A DNA stretch of 64,000 nucleotides from Pelovirga terrestris. GTDB taxonomy: Bacteria; Desulfobacterota; Desulfuromonadia; Desulfuromonadales; Geopsychrobacteraceae. Made by a program: the position numbers and the translations under genes. The stretch is taken from positions 124,001 through 188,000 of the forward strand of contig NZ_JACWUN010000002.1 in NCBI RefSeq assembly GCF_014773365.1. The letters are read 5' to 3'. How positions within the stretch are numbered: the stretch's first letter is position 1; each line of letters begins with the position of its first letter. A model generated the notes under the pieces. The model did not search any database and was not told where the DNA came from. It worked only from the letters and a program-made list of their open reading frames with translations. Positions 56,239-64,000 of the stretch are shown in pieces.

Positions 56239-57489
56239 ATGGAATCTCTTGTGAACAGTGAACATTACAATCCGGCGGTGGTGAAGGTTACCGAACTGGT
56301 CGGAGCGCTTCAGGAACTGGTTGAGGACAACTTTGTCGACGTTCTGGTTCAGGGGGAATTGAGCAATGTTTCACGCCCAACCTCCGGTCATCTCTATTTT
56401 ACCCTCAAGGATTCATCTGCCCAGATCCGTTGCGCCATGTTTCGCAGTCAGGCGCGTCTGTTGAACTTTCTACCGCAGGACGGAGAGGGTGTTATCTGTC
56501 GCGGCCGGGTATCTGTATATGCGCAACGGGGCGATCTGCAGCTGATTGTTGAAGAAATGAATCCTGAAGGGGTAGGGAGTCTACAGCAGGCATTTGAAGA
56601 GGTGCGGCAGCGGCTTGATAGGGAGGGGCTGTTTGCGCGCGAGAAAAAGAAGCCCCTGCCCGCTTTTCCGCAAACCATTGGCGTGGTCACCTCAGCCAGC
56701 GGGGCAGCATTTCAGGATATTCTGCAGATTCTGCGGCGCCGGGCGGTCGGGGTGACCGTATTACTACGTCCGGTGCGGGTTCAGGGTGTTGGTGCGGCAG
56801 CGGAAATTGCTGCAGGCATCGCCGACCTCAACCGTCACAAGGATGTCAATGTCATGATTGTCGGGCGTGGTGGCGGATCGAAAGAAGATTTGTGGGCCTT
56901 CAATGAAGAGGTTGTCGCGCGCGCCATTGCTGCTTCAGAGGTTCCGGTGATCTCTGCGGTTGGCCATGAAACCGATGTGACGATTGCTGATCTCGTAGCG
57001 GATCTGCGGGCCCCGACACCCAGTTCCGCCGCTGAACTGGTTGTCCAGAATCGTCTGGAGCTGGAGCGGCACCTTGATCAGTTAATGCTGCGCCTCGGAC
57101 GGCAGATGCGCTGGCAGCTCAACCTGCTGAACAGCCGCCTGGATGGTCTGAAAAAACGGCTGAAATCTCCGACCGAGCCGTTGCGGCAGCAGCAACAGCA
57201 GGTGGCCCAGCTGCTGTCACGCCTGGTCCAGGGGATGCGGCATGGATGTCAGGAGCACCATCATCGTCTCAATCAGCTTGCCGGACGATTAACGGCTCTT
57301 TCGCCGACGGCAGTGCTTAACCGTGGTTATGCAATCGTCCTGCACGACAACCAGGTGGTTGTGTCGAGCCGTCAGGTTCAAAGCCGAGATGACCTGCGCG
57401 TTATCCTGGCGCAAGGGCAAATACAGGTACAAGTGACAGCGGTGACCGGGTCAGATGAAGAAGATGTGGATCCCACTCTTGACCTGTAG
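56239..57489 (+). CDS. xseA: Exodeoxyribonuclease VII large subunit
   Basis: A 416-aa nuclease subunit with an N-terminal OB fold (VLVQGELSNVSRPTSGHLYF, TLKDSSAQIRCAMFRSQARL) and the catalytic segment (TIGVVTSASGAAFQDILQIL, VNVMIVGRGGGSKEDLWAFN, ISAVGHETDVTIADLVADLR, APTPSSAAELVV). The coiled-coil C-terminus binds XseB. The complex degrades single-stranded DNA from both ends. A repeat copy (R7) separates it from xseB. Confidence 0.95.
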   Translation: MESLVNSEHYNPAVVKVTELVGALQELVEDNFVDVLVQGELSNVSRPTSGHLYFTLKDSSAQIRCAMFRSQARLLNFLPQDGEGVICRGRVSVYAQRGDLQLIVEEMNPEGVGSLQQAFEEVRQRLDREGLFAREKKKPLPAFPQTIGVVTSASGAAFQDILQILRRRAVGVTVLLRPVRVQGVGAAAEIAAGIADLNRHKDVNVMIVGRGGGSKEDLWAFNEEVVARAIAASEVPVISAVGHETDVTIADLVADLRAPTPSSAAELVVQNRLELERHLDQLMLRLGRQMRWQLNLLNSRLDGLKKRLKSPTEPLRQQQQQVAQLLSRLVQGMRHGCQEHHHRLNQLAGRLTALSPTAVLNRGYAIVLHDNQVVVSSRQVQSRDDLRVILAQGQIQVQVTAVTGSDEEDVDPTLDL

Positions 57490-57524
57490 TCATCGGGGTG
57501 TAGATAATCAGCAAAACAACATTC

Positions 57525-57669
57525 GTATCTGACCTTGCGCCGGATCTTCGGATCCTATGTCAAGGGACGCTTTTCGTCATCCATGACCGCTGGTTGTCGC
57601 CATCCATGGCGACAACCACCCTTGCCCCAGGATCCCCGATCCGGCGCAAGGACAGAGCTGAGTAGTTAC
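57525..57669 (+). repeat. Palindromic dispersed repeat, copy R7
   Basis: Forward copy with flanks GTATCTGACC and AGAGCTGAGTAGTTACC. Outer arms CTTGCGCCGGATC and GATCCGGCGCAAG are perfectly complementary, and the inner stem TGGTTGTCGCC/GGCGACAACCA has paired G-C changes where R1 has T-A pairs. It lies between xseA and xseB, two genes that usually share a transcript. Confidence 0.88.
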
Positions 57670-57691
57670 CAAAATTTAAGGGACAGTACTT

Positions 57692-57919
57692 ATGTCAAAG
57701 AAAAACGGATTTGAGGCAGCACTGCAGCGACTTGAACAGGCGGTTGAACAGCTGGAGTCAGGTGAGCTGTCGCTGGAGAAAGCCCTTACGGTCTTCAGCT
57801 CCGGGGTCAAAGAAGCCGACTATTGCCGCGAGTCCTTGCGTGCCGTTGAGCTTAAAGTCGAACAATTGCTGCAACAGAGCGATGGCAGTGAACAGCGGGA
57901 GCTTGTCGATGGACAATAA
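57692..57919 (+). CDS. xseB: Exodeoxyribonuclease VII small subunit
   Basis: A 75-aa helical subunit with the family core FEAALQRLEQAVEQLESGEL and SLEKALTVFSSGVKEADYCR. Several copies coat the XseA stalk. Its 3' end overlaps the ispA start by 11 bases, a common xseB-ispA coupling. AGGGAC precedes the ATG. Confidence 0.93.
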   Translation: MSKKNGFEAALQRLEQAVEQLESGELSLEKALTVFSSGVKEADYCRESLRAVELKVEQLLQQSDGSEQRELVDGQ

Positions 57920-58814
57920 TGGCAGCGAATTGCAGGCCTATTTAGGTCGTCAATTGGCGCTGATTGAAGAAGCTTTAGACTGTTTCATGCCGGCTGCTAC
58001 CATCCGTCCGGACCGCCTTCATCAAGCCATGCGCTATTCGGTGTTAGGTGGCGGTAAACGCATTCGTCCGGTGTTAATGCTGGCGGCATGTGAAGCGGTG
58101 GGAGGTGATGGCCGCCACGCTCTGCCGGCGGCGTGTGCGGTCGAAATGATTCATGCCTATTCGTTGATTCATGACGATCTGCCGGCTATGGATAATGACG
58201 ATTTACGGCGTGGTCGCCCGACCAACCATAAGGTCTATGGCGAAGCGACCGCTATTCTGGCCGGTGACGGTTTGTTGACTGAAGCCTTTGTCTTGCTCAG
58301 TCGTAGTGATCTGTTGCCGGGAGTATCCGCAGCTGATCGCCTGACCATCATCAACCTGCTGGCAACCCACGCCGGTACCCGTGGTATGGTGGGCGGTCAG
58401 ATGGTTGATATGGAGGTTGAAGGACGTCCCATTGATCTACCGACACTGGAATATATCCATACCCACAAGACCGGGGCGCTGATCAAGGCAGCAATCGACA
58501 TTGGTGGTATTATTGGTGGATCACAGCCCGAGCAGCGAGACGCTCTGCAGCGCTACGCTGCGGCCGTCGGGTTGGCATTTCAGATCGCTGATGACATCCT
58601 CGACGTGACGGCAAAAACGGAAGAATTGGGCAAACCCAGCGGCAGCGACCTGCAACGCGGCAAAGCAACCTATCCAGCTCTTCTCGGCCTTAACCAGGCC
58701 CGGGAGCGCGCGCGGGAACTGAATGAGGTGGCGATCAACGCCTTGCAGGTTTTCGGTCTGGAAGCACAGCCGCTGCGAGCTATTGCGCGTTATGTCATCG
58801 AGCGTTCATACTGA
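57909..58814 (+). CDS. ispA: Geranyl/farnesyl diphosphate synthase
   Basis: A 301-aa short-chain polyprenyl synthase. The first aspartate-rich motif DDLPAMDNDD with GRPTNHKVYGEA and the second one (FQIADDILDVT) are present, plus GGGKRIRPVLMLAA. It condenses IPP with DMAPP and GPP for quinones and undecaprenyl lipids. The frame is open 66 codons upstream through xseB as an alternate reading; the ATG at 57909 gives the expected MDNNGSELQAYLGRQL start. Confidence 0.93.
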   Translation: MDNNGSELQAYLGRQLALIEEALDCFMPAATIRPDRLHQAMRYSVLGGGKRIRPVLMLAACEAVGGDGRHALPAACAVEMIHAYSLIHDDLPAMDNDDLRRGRPTNHKVYGEATAILAGDGLLTEAFVLLSRSDLLPGVSAADRLTIINLLATHAGTRGMVGGQMVDMEVEGRPIDLPTLEYIHTHKTGALIKAAIDIGGIIGGSQPEQRDALQRYAAAVGLAFQIADDILDVTAKTEELGKPSGSDLQRGKATYPALLGLNQARERARELNEVAINALQVFGLEAQPLRAIARYVIERSY

Positions 58815-58875
58815 TCACGTGACCGTACCCGATGTGAGTAAGGTGCCGGTTGAATCCGGTTGACAAGGAGAACAA

Positions 58876-60777
58876 ATGGAAAGGCTATTGCCGCAGATCC
58901 AATCGCCGGAGCAGCTCAAAGCTCTCGATAAAAAGCAACTGCCCCAATTAGCTCGCGAACTGCGTGAACAGATTGTCACAACGGTGGCCGCCAATGGTGG
59001 TCATCTGGGTAGTTCGCTGGGCGTGGTTGAGTTAACCATTGCTCTGCACCGGGTTTTTAGCTCCCCGGCGGATAAAATCCTCTGGGATGTGGGGCACCAG
59101 GCTTATGCCCACAAGCTGCTGACCGGCCGCCAGGAGCAGTTCCCGACCTTGCGCCAGTGGCAGGGTCTAAGCGGCTTCCCGAAACGCAAAGAAAGCGTGC
59201 ACGATGTTTTTGATGTTGGGCACTCCAGCACCTCCGTCTCAGCGGCGCTGGGGATGGCCGTGGCCGGGGATATTCTCGGTGCTGATGATCGGATTGTCGC
59301 CGTCATCGGTGATGGTTCTCTGACCGCTGGTATGGCGTTTGAGGCTCTTAACCATGCCGGTCATCTGAAACAGAAAATGGTCGTTATCCTTAACGATAAT
59401 GAGATGTCGATTTCACGCAACGTCGGCGCCCTTTCGTCGTTCATGAGTCGTAAGATGACGTCTGATACCTTTATCCGGTTTAAAAAAGAAACGGAAACCC
59501 TGCTGAATTATATCCCCGGAATTGGTCGTGATCTGGTCGGTATCGCCAAGCGCGCAGAGGAGTCGCTGAAAAGCTTCATGACCCCGGGCATGTTGTTTGA
59601 GGGCTTCGGTTTTGATTATTTTGGTCCTCTTGACGGTCACAATCTCGAAGATCTGATGGAAACCCTGAAGAACGCTGCCCAGATTAAGGGGCCGGTTCTG
59701 CTGCACATATTGACCAAAAAAGGGAAGGGCTATGAGCCGGCAGAAAAAAACCCGGCCAAATTTCACGGAATCGGTCCCTTTGATCCGCAAACCGGAGAGG
59801 TGCCGGCACCTGCTGCCGCAACACCGCCATCCTACACCGAAGTTTTTGGTCGAACCCTGGTTGATCTTGCCGCCACTGATCAACGGATTGTCGCAATTAC
59901 CGCAGCGATGGCAGAAGGAACCGGCTTGAAGCCGTTTTCACAAACGTACCCGCAACGCTTTTACGATGTCGGTATTGCCGAACAGCACGCAGTGACCTTC
60001 GCCGCCGGCCTGGCTGCCCGTGGATTGCGCCCGGTCGTTGCTATCTATTCCACTTTTATGCAACGGGCTTTTGATCAGGTGTTGCACGATGTCTGTCTGC
60101 AGAATCTGCCGGTTACCCTGGCGCTTGACCGTGGTGGTCTGGTCGGGGCCGATGGTCCGACCCATCATGGTGCTTTTGATCTGTCTTTTTTGCGCTCCAT
60201 TCCCAACCTGATCGTGGCCGCACCGCGGGATGAATACCAATTGCAGCGGTTGATGAAAACCGCCCTGAGCGTTGATGGACCTTTTGCTTATCGCTATCCG
60301 CGGGGCAAGGGGACGGGAACTTTGTTGCCGGAGGAAATTGAACCGGTAGCTATTGGTCAATCGGAATTGTTGCGAGAAGGTCCAGATGGCTTGTTGATTG
60401 CTATTGGCAGCATGGTCCAGCAAGCCCTGGCTGCCGCGGAGCAACTGGCAACCGAAGGGATTGACCTGGGTGTTCTGGATGCGCGCTTTATCAAACCTTT
60501 GGATCGTGACCGGATGATTGCCCTTGCTGAAAACGCTCCCTTTGTCATGACAGTGGAAGAAAACGTGCTACAGGGGGGCTTTGGCTCAGCGGTGCTGGAG
60601 ATGTTCAGTGATGTCGGACTGCAAGTTCCGGTAATACGCATCGGTATTCCCGATCGCTTTATTGAGCAGGGTTCGCAGGCGCAACTCTATGACAGCCTTG
60701 GTCTCAACGCAGAGCATATGGCCACCCGGATTCGCAAACTGGTCAAGCTGGAAGAACGGCACCAGTCTGCCGGTTAA
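58876..60777 (+). CDS. dxs: 1-deoxy-D-xylulose-5-phosphate synthase
   Basis: A 633-aa thiamine-diphosphate enzyme, first step of the methylerythritol phosphate pathway. [36 protein letters not shown], the TPP motif [18 protein letters not shown] through [34 protein letters not shown] and [20 protein letters not shown] are intact. The product also feeds thiazole synthesis by ThiG. AAGGAG before the ATG. It follows ispA by 61 bases. Confidence 0.96.
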   Translation: MERLLPQIQSPEQLKALDKKQLPQLARELREQIVTTVAANGGHLGSSLGVVELTIALHRVFSSPADKILWDVGHQAYAHKLLTGRQEQFPTLRQWQGLSGFPKRKESVHDVFDVGHSSTSVSAALGMAVAGDILGADDRIVAVIGDGSLTAGMAFEALNHAGHLKQKMVVILNDNEMSISRNVGALSSFMSRKMTSDTFIRFKKETETLLNYIPGIGRDLVGIAKRAEESLKSFMTPGMLFEGFGFDYFGPLDGHNLEDLMETLKNAAQIKGPVLLHILTKKGKGYEPAEKNPAKFHGIGPFDPQTGEVPAPAAATPPSYTEVFGRTLVDLAATDQRIVAITAAMAEGTGLKPFSQTYPQRFYDVGIAEQHAVTFAAGLAARGLRPVVAIYSTFMQRAFDQVLHDVCLQNLPVTLALDRGGLVGADGPTHHGAFDLSFLRSIPNLIVAAPRDEYQLQRLMKTALSVDGPFAYRYPRGKGTGTLLPEEIEPVAIGQSELLREGPDGLLIAIGSMVQQALAAAEQLATEGIDLGVLDARFIKPLDRDRMIALAENAPFVMTVEENVLQGGFGSAVLEMFSDVGLQVPVIRIGIPDRFIEQGSQAQLYDSLGLNAEHMATRIRKLVKLEERHQSAG

Positions 60778-60792
60778 CGCTGCCGCACTGTG

Positions 60793-61566
60793 TCAGTTCT
60801 CAGCGGGCAGATAGCGTCCGGCCCAACAGGCAATCAGCTCGCCAACATAGTGTGCGTCGGCTTCTTTTGACAGCAAGTGATCAGTATTGTCGAGACTGAT
60901 AAAGGACTTAGGGTGTCTGGCTGCCTGATAAATCAGCCGGGCATTATCGATATTGACCACCGGGTCGCTGGGCGAATGCAATACCAGTAGCGGTCGTCCA
61001 AGTTTTTTAATCCTCTCTTCCGATTTATGGGTTGCCAGATCCGCAACGAACTCCCTGCCAATGGTAAAGCTGCGTCCGGCTATGTCAACCGTGGCTGAAC
61101 CCCGTTCCTTGATCTCCTCGAGCGCGTGAGCCAGCAGGTGGGTCACATGCTGTGGATCAAAAGGAGCAGCGATGGTCACCACCGCGCGTACGGATGCCAT
61201 CAGACGGGTCGCCTGCAGAACAGCGGCGCCGCCGAAGGAGTGGCCAATCAGAATATCCGGTCCTGCGGTGTTCTGCTTGAGCCAGGTAGCAGCAGCTACC
61301 AGATCACCAATATTTGAGGATAGATGGGATGAGGAAAAATCTCCCTGACTGTCACCCAGGCCGGTAAAGTCGAAACGTAGCACCCCGATATTTTTAGCGG
61401 TCAGGGCGCGACTGATATGGCGGGTTGATTTAAGGCTCTTACCACAGGTGAAGCAGTGGGCAAACAGAGCCCAGCCGCGCGGCTTAGCCTTCTCAGGCAC
61501 GTCAAGGATACCCGCGAGTTGGTGGCCACTATCAGGATTGGTGAAGTTGATCTGCTGGCTGCTCAT
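60793..61566 (-). CDS. Alpha/beta hydrolase
   Basis: A 257-aa hydrolase with nucleophile motif IGHSFGGAA (Ser in GHSFGG), an oxyanion segment ALFAHCFTCGKSLKSTRHIS, catalytic aspartate in LHSPSDPVVNIDNARLIYQA, and histidine in SLDNTDHLLSKEADA. It matches the serine-aminopeptidase S33-like/BAAT group; in some bacteria it is fused to an OsmC domain, absent here. The substrate is unknown. It is convergent with dxs and divergent from the P-loop/DRTGG gene. Confidence 0.85.
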   Translation of the reverse strand: MSSQQINFTNPDSGHQLAGILDVPEKAKPRGWALFAHCFTCGKSLKSTRHISRALTAKNIGVLRFDFTGLGDSQGDFSSSHLSSNIGDLVAAATWLKQNTAGPDILIGHSFGGAAVLQATRLMASVRAVVTIAAPFDPQHVTHLLAHALEEIKERGSATVDIAGRSFTIGREFVADLATHKSEERIKKLGRPLLVLHSPSDPVVNIDNARLIYQAARHPKSFISLDNTDHLLSKEADAHYVGELIACWAGRYLPAEN

Positions 61567-61698
61567 GCCGTCTCCAAGGTTGGTTGATGGTGTTTTGGAA
61601 TAATGAGATTAAATCCGATCAGAACGCTGAACTTTGCGTGACTTTTATGTCAATATATTTTATACGGTAGCCAGCATCAGCTTTCAAGGAGATGGATC

Positions 61699-62796
61699 AT
61701 GGCGCGCAAAATATTTGTAGCCGCAACCGGCATGAACAGTGGTAAAACCACCACCAGTGTATCATTGATGCACATGGCGTTGCGTAAATACAAAAAAGTT
61801 GGGTTTATTAAACCGATCGGCCCTAAACCGGTTGAATTTCAGGGGCAGCTTGCGGATAAGGATGCCGTGTTGATGGCGCGGTACTTCGGTCTCGAGAATG
61901 ACCTGCATCTGATGTCCCCCTTTGTTTTGCAAGACGGGGATACGCGCCGGGTCATTGATGGGGAACTGACCCGGGAGCAGATTCGCAATCAGGTGTTCGG
62001 GGCGATAAAAGAATTGGACGAAAAAAACGACTTTCTGATTATCGAAGGCGCAGGTCATACCGGGGTCGGTACCGTTCTGGGGTGCAACAATGCTCATATT
62101 GCCAAAATGACCGGAGCAACGGTTTTATTGGTTACCGGGGGTGGACTAGGGAATGTTATTGATAGCGCCCAGGTAAACATAGCACTTTTTCAAAAGGAAC
62201 AGGCACGGGTCAAGGCCATTCTGATTAACAAGATTATCCCGGAGAAGCGTGAACAGACCCTGAAATATCTCGATATGGCCTTTGCCGATGAAGATATCAC
62301 GGTGCTGGGCGGTTTTAATTATCAGCCGATTCTCGCCAATCCGACCATGCGTCGTATCGCCGGGGTGCTTGGGGTTGAACTAAAAGCCAACTACGACCAG
62401 TCCCAGCGCATTATCCATCACGTTCAGATTGGTGCTGCCTCGGCCCAGCGGGTGGTTGAATTGTTGCGTGATTCTACCCTGGTTATCGTCAATAGCAGTC
62501 GTGATGAATTGTTGGTGACCCTGTCCAACCTCTACCATCTTGATGAATTTCGCCCCAGGATTGCCGGCGTGGTGATCCCGGGATCGAGTGAGATCAGTCA
62601 TATCACCATGAAAATCATCAACAGCAGTGGTATCCCTTACATGATTGCCAAGCGCACCTCATCAAAGGTGTTTGAAATGATCAGTGATGATGTTTCCAAA
62701 TTGACCGTGGAAGACACCCATAAACTAAAGTTATTGACTGAGTTGGCCGAGAAAAGATTAAATTTTGAAGAGATTGATGCGTTGCTCGATACGTAG
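61699..62796 (+). CDS. P-loop/DRTGG protein resembling the N-terminal region of long phosphotransacetylases
   Basis: A 365-aa protein. Residues 1-215 form a BioD-like P-loop domain (KIFVAATGMNSGKTTTSVSL, VGFIKPIGPKPVEFQGQ, DFLIIEGAGHTGVGTVLG). Residues 220-335 form a DRTGG domain (IGAASAQRVVELLRDSTLVI, VVIPGSSEISHITMKIINSS). The same pair occurs fused at the N-terminus of long Pta enzymes as a regulatory module; here it is a stand-alone protein, the catalytic Pta being at 49.7 kb. It may act as regulator or have an unknown reaction. GGAGAT precedes the ATG. Confidence 0.85.
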   Translation: MARKIFVAATGMNSGKTTTSVSLMHMALRKYKKVGFIKPIGPKPVEFQGQLADKDAVLMARYFGLENDLHLMSPFVLQDGDTRRVIDGELTREQIRNQVFGAIKELDEKNDFLIIEGAGHTGVGTVLGCNNAHIAKMTGATVLLVTGGGLGNVIDSAQVNIALFQKEQARVKAILINKIIPEKREQTLKYLDMAFADEDITVLGGFNYQPILANPTMRRIAGVLGVELKANYDQSQRIIHHVQIGAASAQRVVELLRDSTLVIVNSSRDELLVTLSNLYHLDEFRPRIAGVVIPGSSEISHITMKIINSSGIPYMIAKRTSSKVFEMISDDVSKLTVEDTHKLKLLTELAEKRLNFEEIDALLDT

Positions 62797-62878
62797 ATTT
62801 TATGCAGACAGGTGGTTTTTACTGCTGCTGCCGGCTGGAATCATTTGTGCGACTTTTACAATGGAGAAAAAATCAAGT

Positions 62879-63070
62879 ATGTTAATCCGGGTACGTTATA
62901 AAGATGGTCGCATCGACCTGGTTCCCTCTGAAACCCTCGATGAAATGATTCTGATGAGTGACATCGAGCGGATTGAGCGTAACAACAGCTGGGTAGTGCT
63001 TGGTGAAGAACCGGTTCGCAGCACATTGCGTGGGCGTTATTACGGGTTGGGACAACAACGAAAAAAATGA
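62879..63070 (+). CDS. Small conserved-looking protein upstream of lipB
   Basis: A 63-aa basic protein, MLIRVRYKDGRIDLVPSETL and RIERNNSWVVLGEEPVRSTL, ending YYGLGQQRKK. It looks like a small beta-rich domain with a Lys/Arg tail. GGAG sits 12 bases before the ATG. The reading frame is open farther upstream, but the extension overlaps the P-loop gene and has unlikely composition. I do not recognise the family with certainty. The lipB ATG is 11 bases after its stop. Confidence 0.6.
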   Translation: MLIRVRYKDGRIDLVPSETLDEMILMSDIERIERNNSWVVLGEEPVRSTLRGRYYGLGQQRKK

Positions 63071-63080
63071 TGTGAACGAT

Positions 63081-63752
63081 ATGGCTGCAACCACTGCTAC
63101 TAGCGCCCCTTTGCTGCAGATTCAGGATTGGGGCGTACTTGTTTATGAGCAGGCCTGCGTCCGACAACAGGACATGGTGCAGGGGCTGTTGTCCGGTTGT
63201 GGTACCAACACCCTGGTGCTGACTGAACATCCAGCCACCGTCACCCTCGGTCGGCGTGGCGGCGAATCTGACTTGCGCTGTGCTGAAGAGACTTTTGCTG
63301 ATCGTGGTGTTATGCTCCAGCGGATCAATCGTGGAGGTCTGGCCACTGCTCACGAGCCCGGCCAGCTGGTGGTCTATCCGGTGGTGGAGCTGCCGGTCAG
63401 GGATCTGCGTCACTTTACCTCCGGCGTTCTTCAGGTTGTTGTCGACCTGCTCGCCCAGTATGCTGTGGTTGGGGAGTTGCGACCGGGCAATCCGGGGGTC
63501 TGGGTTAAGGGACGCAAAATCTGCAGCTTTGGTATTGCCCTGAAGCGTTGGGTGAGCTGTCACGGTATCGCCCTGAATCTCAATAATGATCTCTCAACCT
63601 TTGACCTCATTGTGCCCTGTGGGGTGCCTGACGAACAGGTGACCTCCCTGGTCCGGGAAACCGGCAAGCCGGTTGATATGCAGCAAATCAAAGAGCAGGT
63701 GGTGACGCTGTTCTGTCGGCAATTCGGTTATCAGCCGGTTTATGGGGAATAG
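63081..63752 (+). CDS. lipB: Octanoyl-[acyl carrier protein]:protein transferase
   Basis: A 223-aa transferase that moves octanoyl from ACP onto lipoyl domains such as GcvH. The RGG motif INRGGLATAHEPGQLVVYPV, the lysine region GVWVKGRKICSFGIAL, CHGIALNLNNDLSTFDLIVP and the catalytic Cys in VPCGVPDEQV are present. The usual HGPGQ reads HEPGQ. The open frame extends 27 codons upstream over the small gene; MAATTATS at 63081 gives the normal length. Confidence 0.92.
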   Translation: MAATTATSAPLLQIQDWGVLVYEQACVRQQDMVQGLLSGCGTNTLVLTEHPATVTLGRRGGESDLRCAEETFADRGVMLQRINRGGLATAHEPGQLVVYPVVELPVRDLRHFTSGVLQVVVDLLAQYAVVGELRPGNPGVWVKGRKICSFGIALKRWVSCHGIALNLNNDLSTFDLIVPCGVPDEQVTSLVRETGKPVDMQQIKEQVVTLFCRQFGYQPVYGE

Positions 63753-63777
63753 GGAGCGGGGAGTGGGGAGTGGAAAA

Positions 63778-64000
63778 ATGGTACGTAGTCTGGCTGGAAA
63801 AACACTCTTTATTACCGGTGCCAGTCGTGGCATTGGCCTGGCGGTGGCACTTAAAGCGGCAGCCGATGGAGCTAACATTGTTGTGGCGGCCAAAACAACA
63901 GAAGCTCATCCTGAGCTGCCCGGCACAATCTATACCGCTGCAGAACAGATTGTCGCAGCCGGTGGCCAGGCTCTTCCGCTGGCTGTTGATATCCGTGATG
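63778..64000 (+). CDS. Short-chain dehydrogenase/reductase (partial, runs off the window)
   Basis: A 74-codon open frame to the window edge: MVRSLAGKTLFITGASRGIG, then ALKAAADGANIVVAAKTTEA and LPGTIYTAAEQIVAAGGQAL. The glycine-rich TGASRGIG cofactor motif shows an NAD(P)-binding Rossmann start. The AAKTTEAHPELPGTIYTAAE segment resembles HSDL2-type SDRs. Catalytic residues lie beyond the window. It follows lipB by 25 bases after a G-rich tandem (GGGGAGT units). Confidence 0.85.
   Translation, partial: MVRSLAGKTLFITGASRGIGLAVALKAAADGANIVVAAKTTEAHPELPGTIYTAAEQIVAAGGQALPLAVDIRD

Noticed and set aside
57711-57908. 66-codon N-terminal extension of IspA
   Set aside because: It is the xseB gene read in another frame; the IspA family starts at the ATG at 57909.
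62765-62878. N-terminal extension of the 63-aa protein
   Set aside because: It would overlap the P-loop/DRTGG gene and adds a segment with no ribosome binding site; the inner ATG fits better.

Overview
The window looks like a chromosomal segment of a Gram-negative anaerobe of the Desulfuromonadia (Desulfuromonas/Pelobacter/Geobacter relatives). The reasons are the trigger factor-clpP-clpX-lon-hup gene order, a GAF-type PtsP, a DUF6178-like protein, several cobalamin- or iron-sulfur radical SAM proteins, a phosphotransacetylase plus a detached Pta-like P-loop/DRTGG protein, and two TonB proteins with one outer-membrane receptor. This is inference from gene content and protein similarity recalled from memory; no rRNA gene is present.

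Layout. 1-9.3 kb: 5' end of ptsP, two peptide-transporter ATPases, a PHP phosphoesterase, an enoyl-CoA hydratase, an M20 peptidase, a fuculose-phosphate-type aldolase, a TPR protein and a radical SAM protein. 9.5-13.6 kb: a lipoprotein/permease/ATPase export operon and a B12-type radical SAM protein. 13.7-22.6 kb: an OmpA/von Willebrand protein, a DUF6178-like protein, then a sensor kinase translationally coupled to a large LVIVD beta-propeller protein, followed by tonB and an unknown protein. 22.7-29.7 kb: six tRNA genes around tig-clpP-clpX-lon and hup. 29.6-37.1 kb: a nine-gene N-type ATPase operon bounded by an intact tRNA-Asp gene and a 48-base copy of that tRNA's 3' part, which looks like an integrated island without an integrase. 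37.1-40.9 kb: the thiFSGHE operon behind a TPP riboswitch. 41-49.4 kb: DAHP synthase, YggT/DivIVA/DUF167, a TonB-dependent receptor, an FmdB-like protein, folD, gcvH and a second tonB. 49.7-57.9 kb: pta, then ftsE-ftsX-envC-ctp-divergent polysaccharide deacetylase (septal wall cleavage) and xseA/xseB. 57.9-64 kb: ispA and dxs (isoprenoid precursors), a hydrolase, the P-loop/DRTGG protein, lipB and the start of an SDR gene.

The least conventional structure is a family of about 60-155 bp palindromic repeats (R1-R7, near 5.8, 6.7, 11.8, 41.4, 46.9, 54.9 and 57.6 kb). Full copies consist of an imperfect outer inverted repeat holding two smaller hairpins. They occur on both strands, in two relative arrangements of core and flanks, and one copy supplies the C-terminus and stop codon of the Ctp protease. 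This family, the tRNA-Asp ATPase island and the kinase/propeller/TonB cluster are the three observations most worth following up.

Most genes are tightly packed with overlapping start/stop codons, so several operons can be read directly (lipoprotein-permease-ATPase; kinase-propeller; tig-clpP-clpX; atpDCQRBEFAG; thiFSGHE; ftsX-envC-ctp; xseB-ispA). Coordinates follow the start codon best supported by a ribosome binding site, which is often downstream of the longest open frame.
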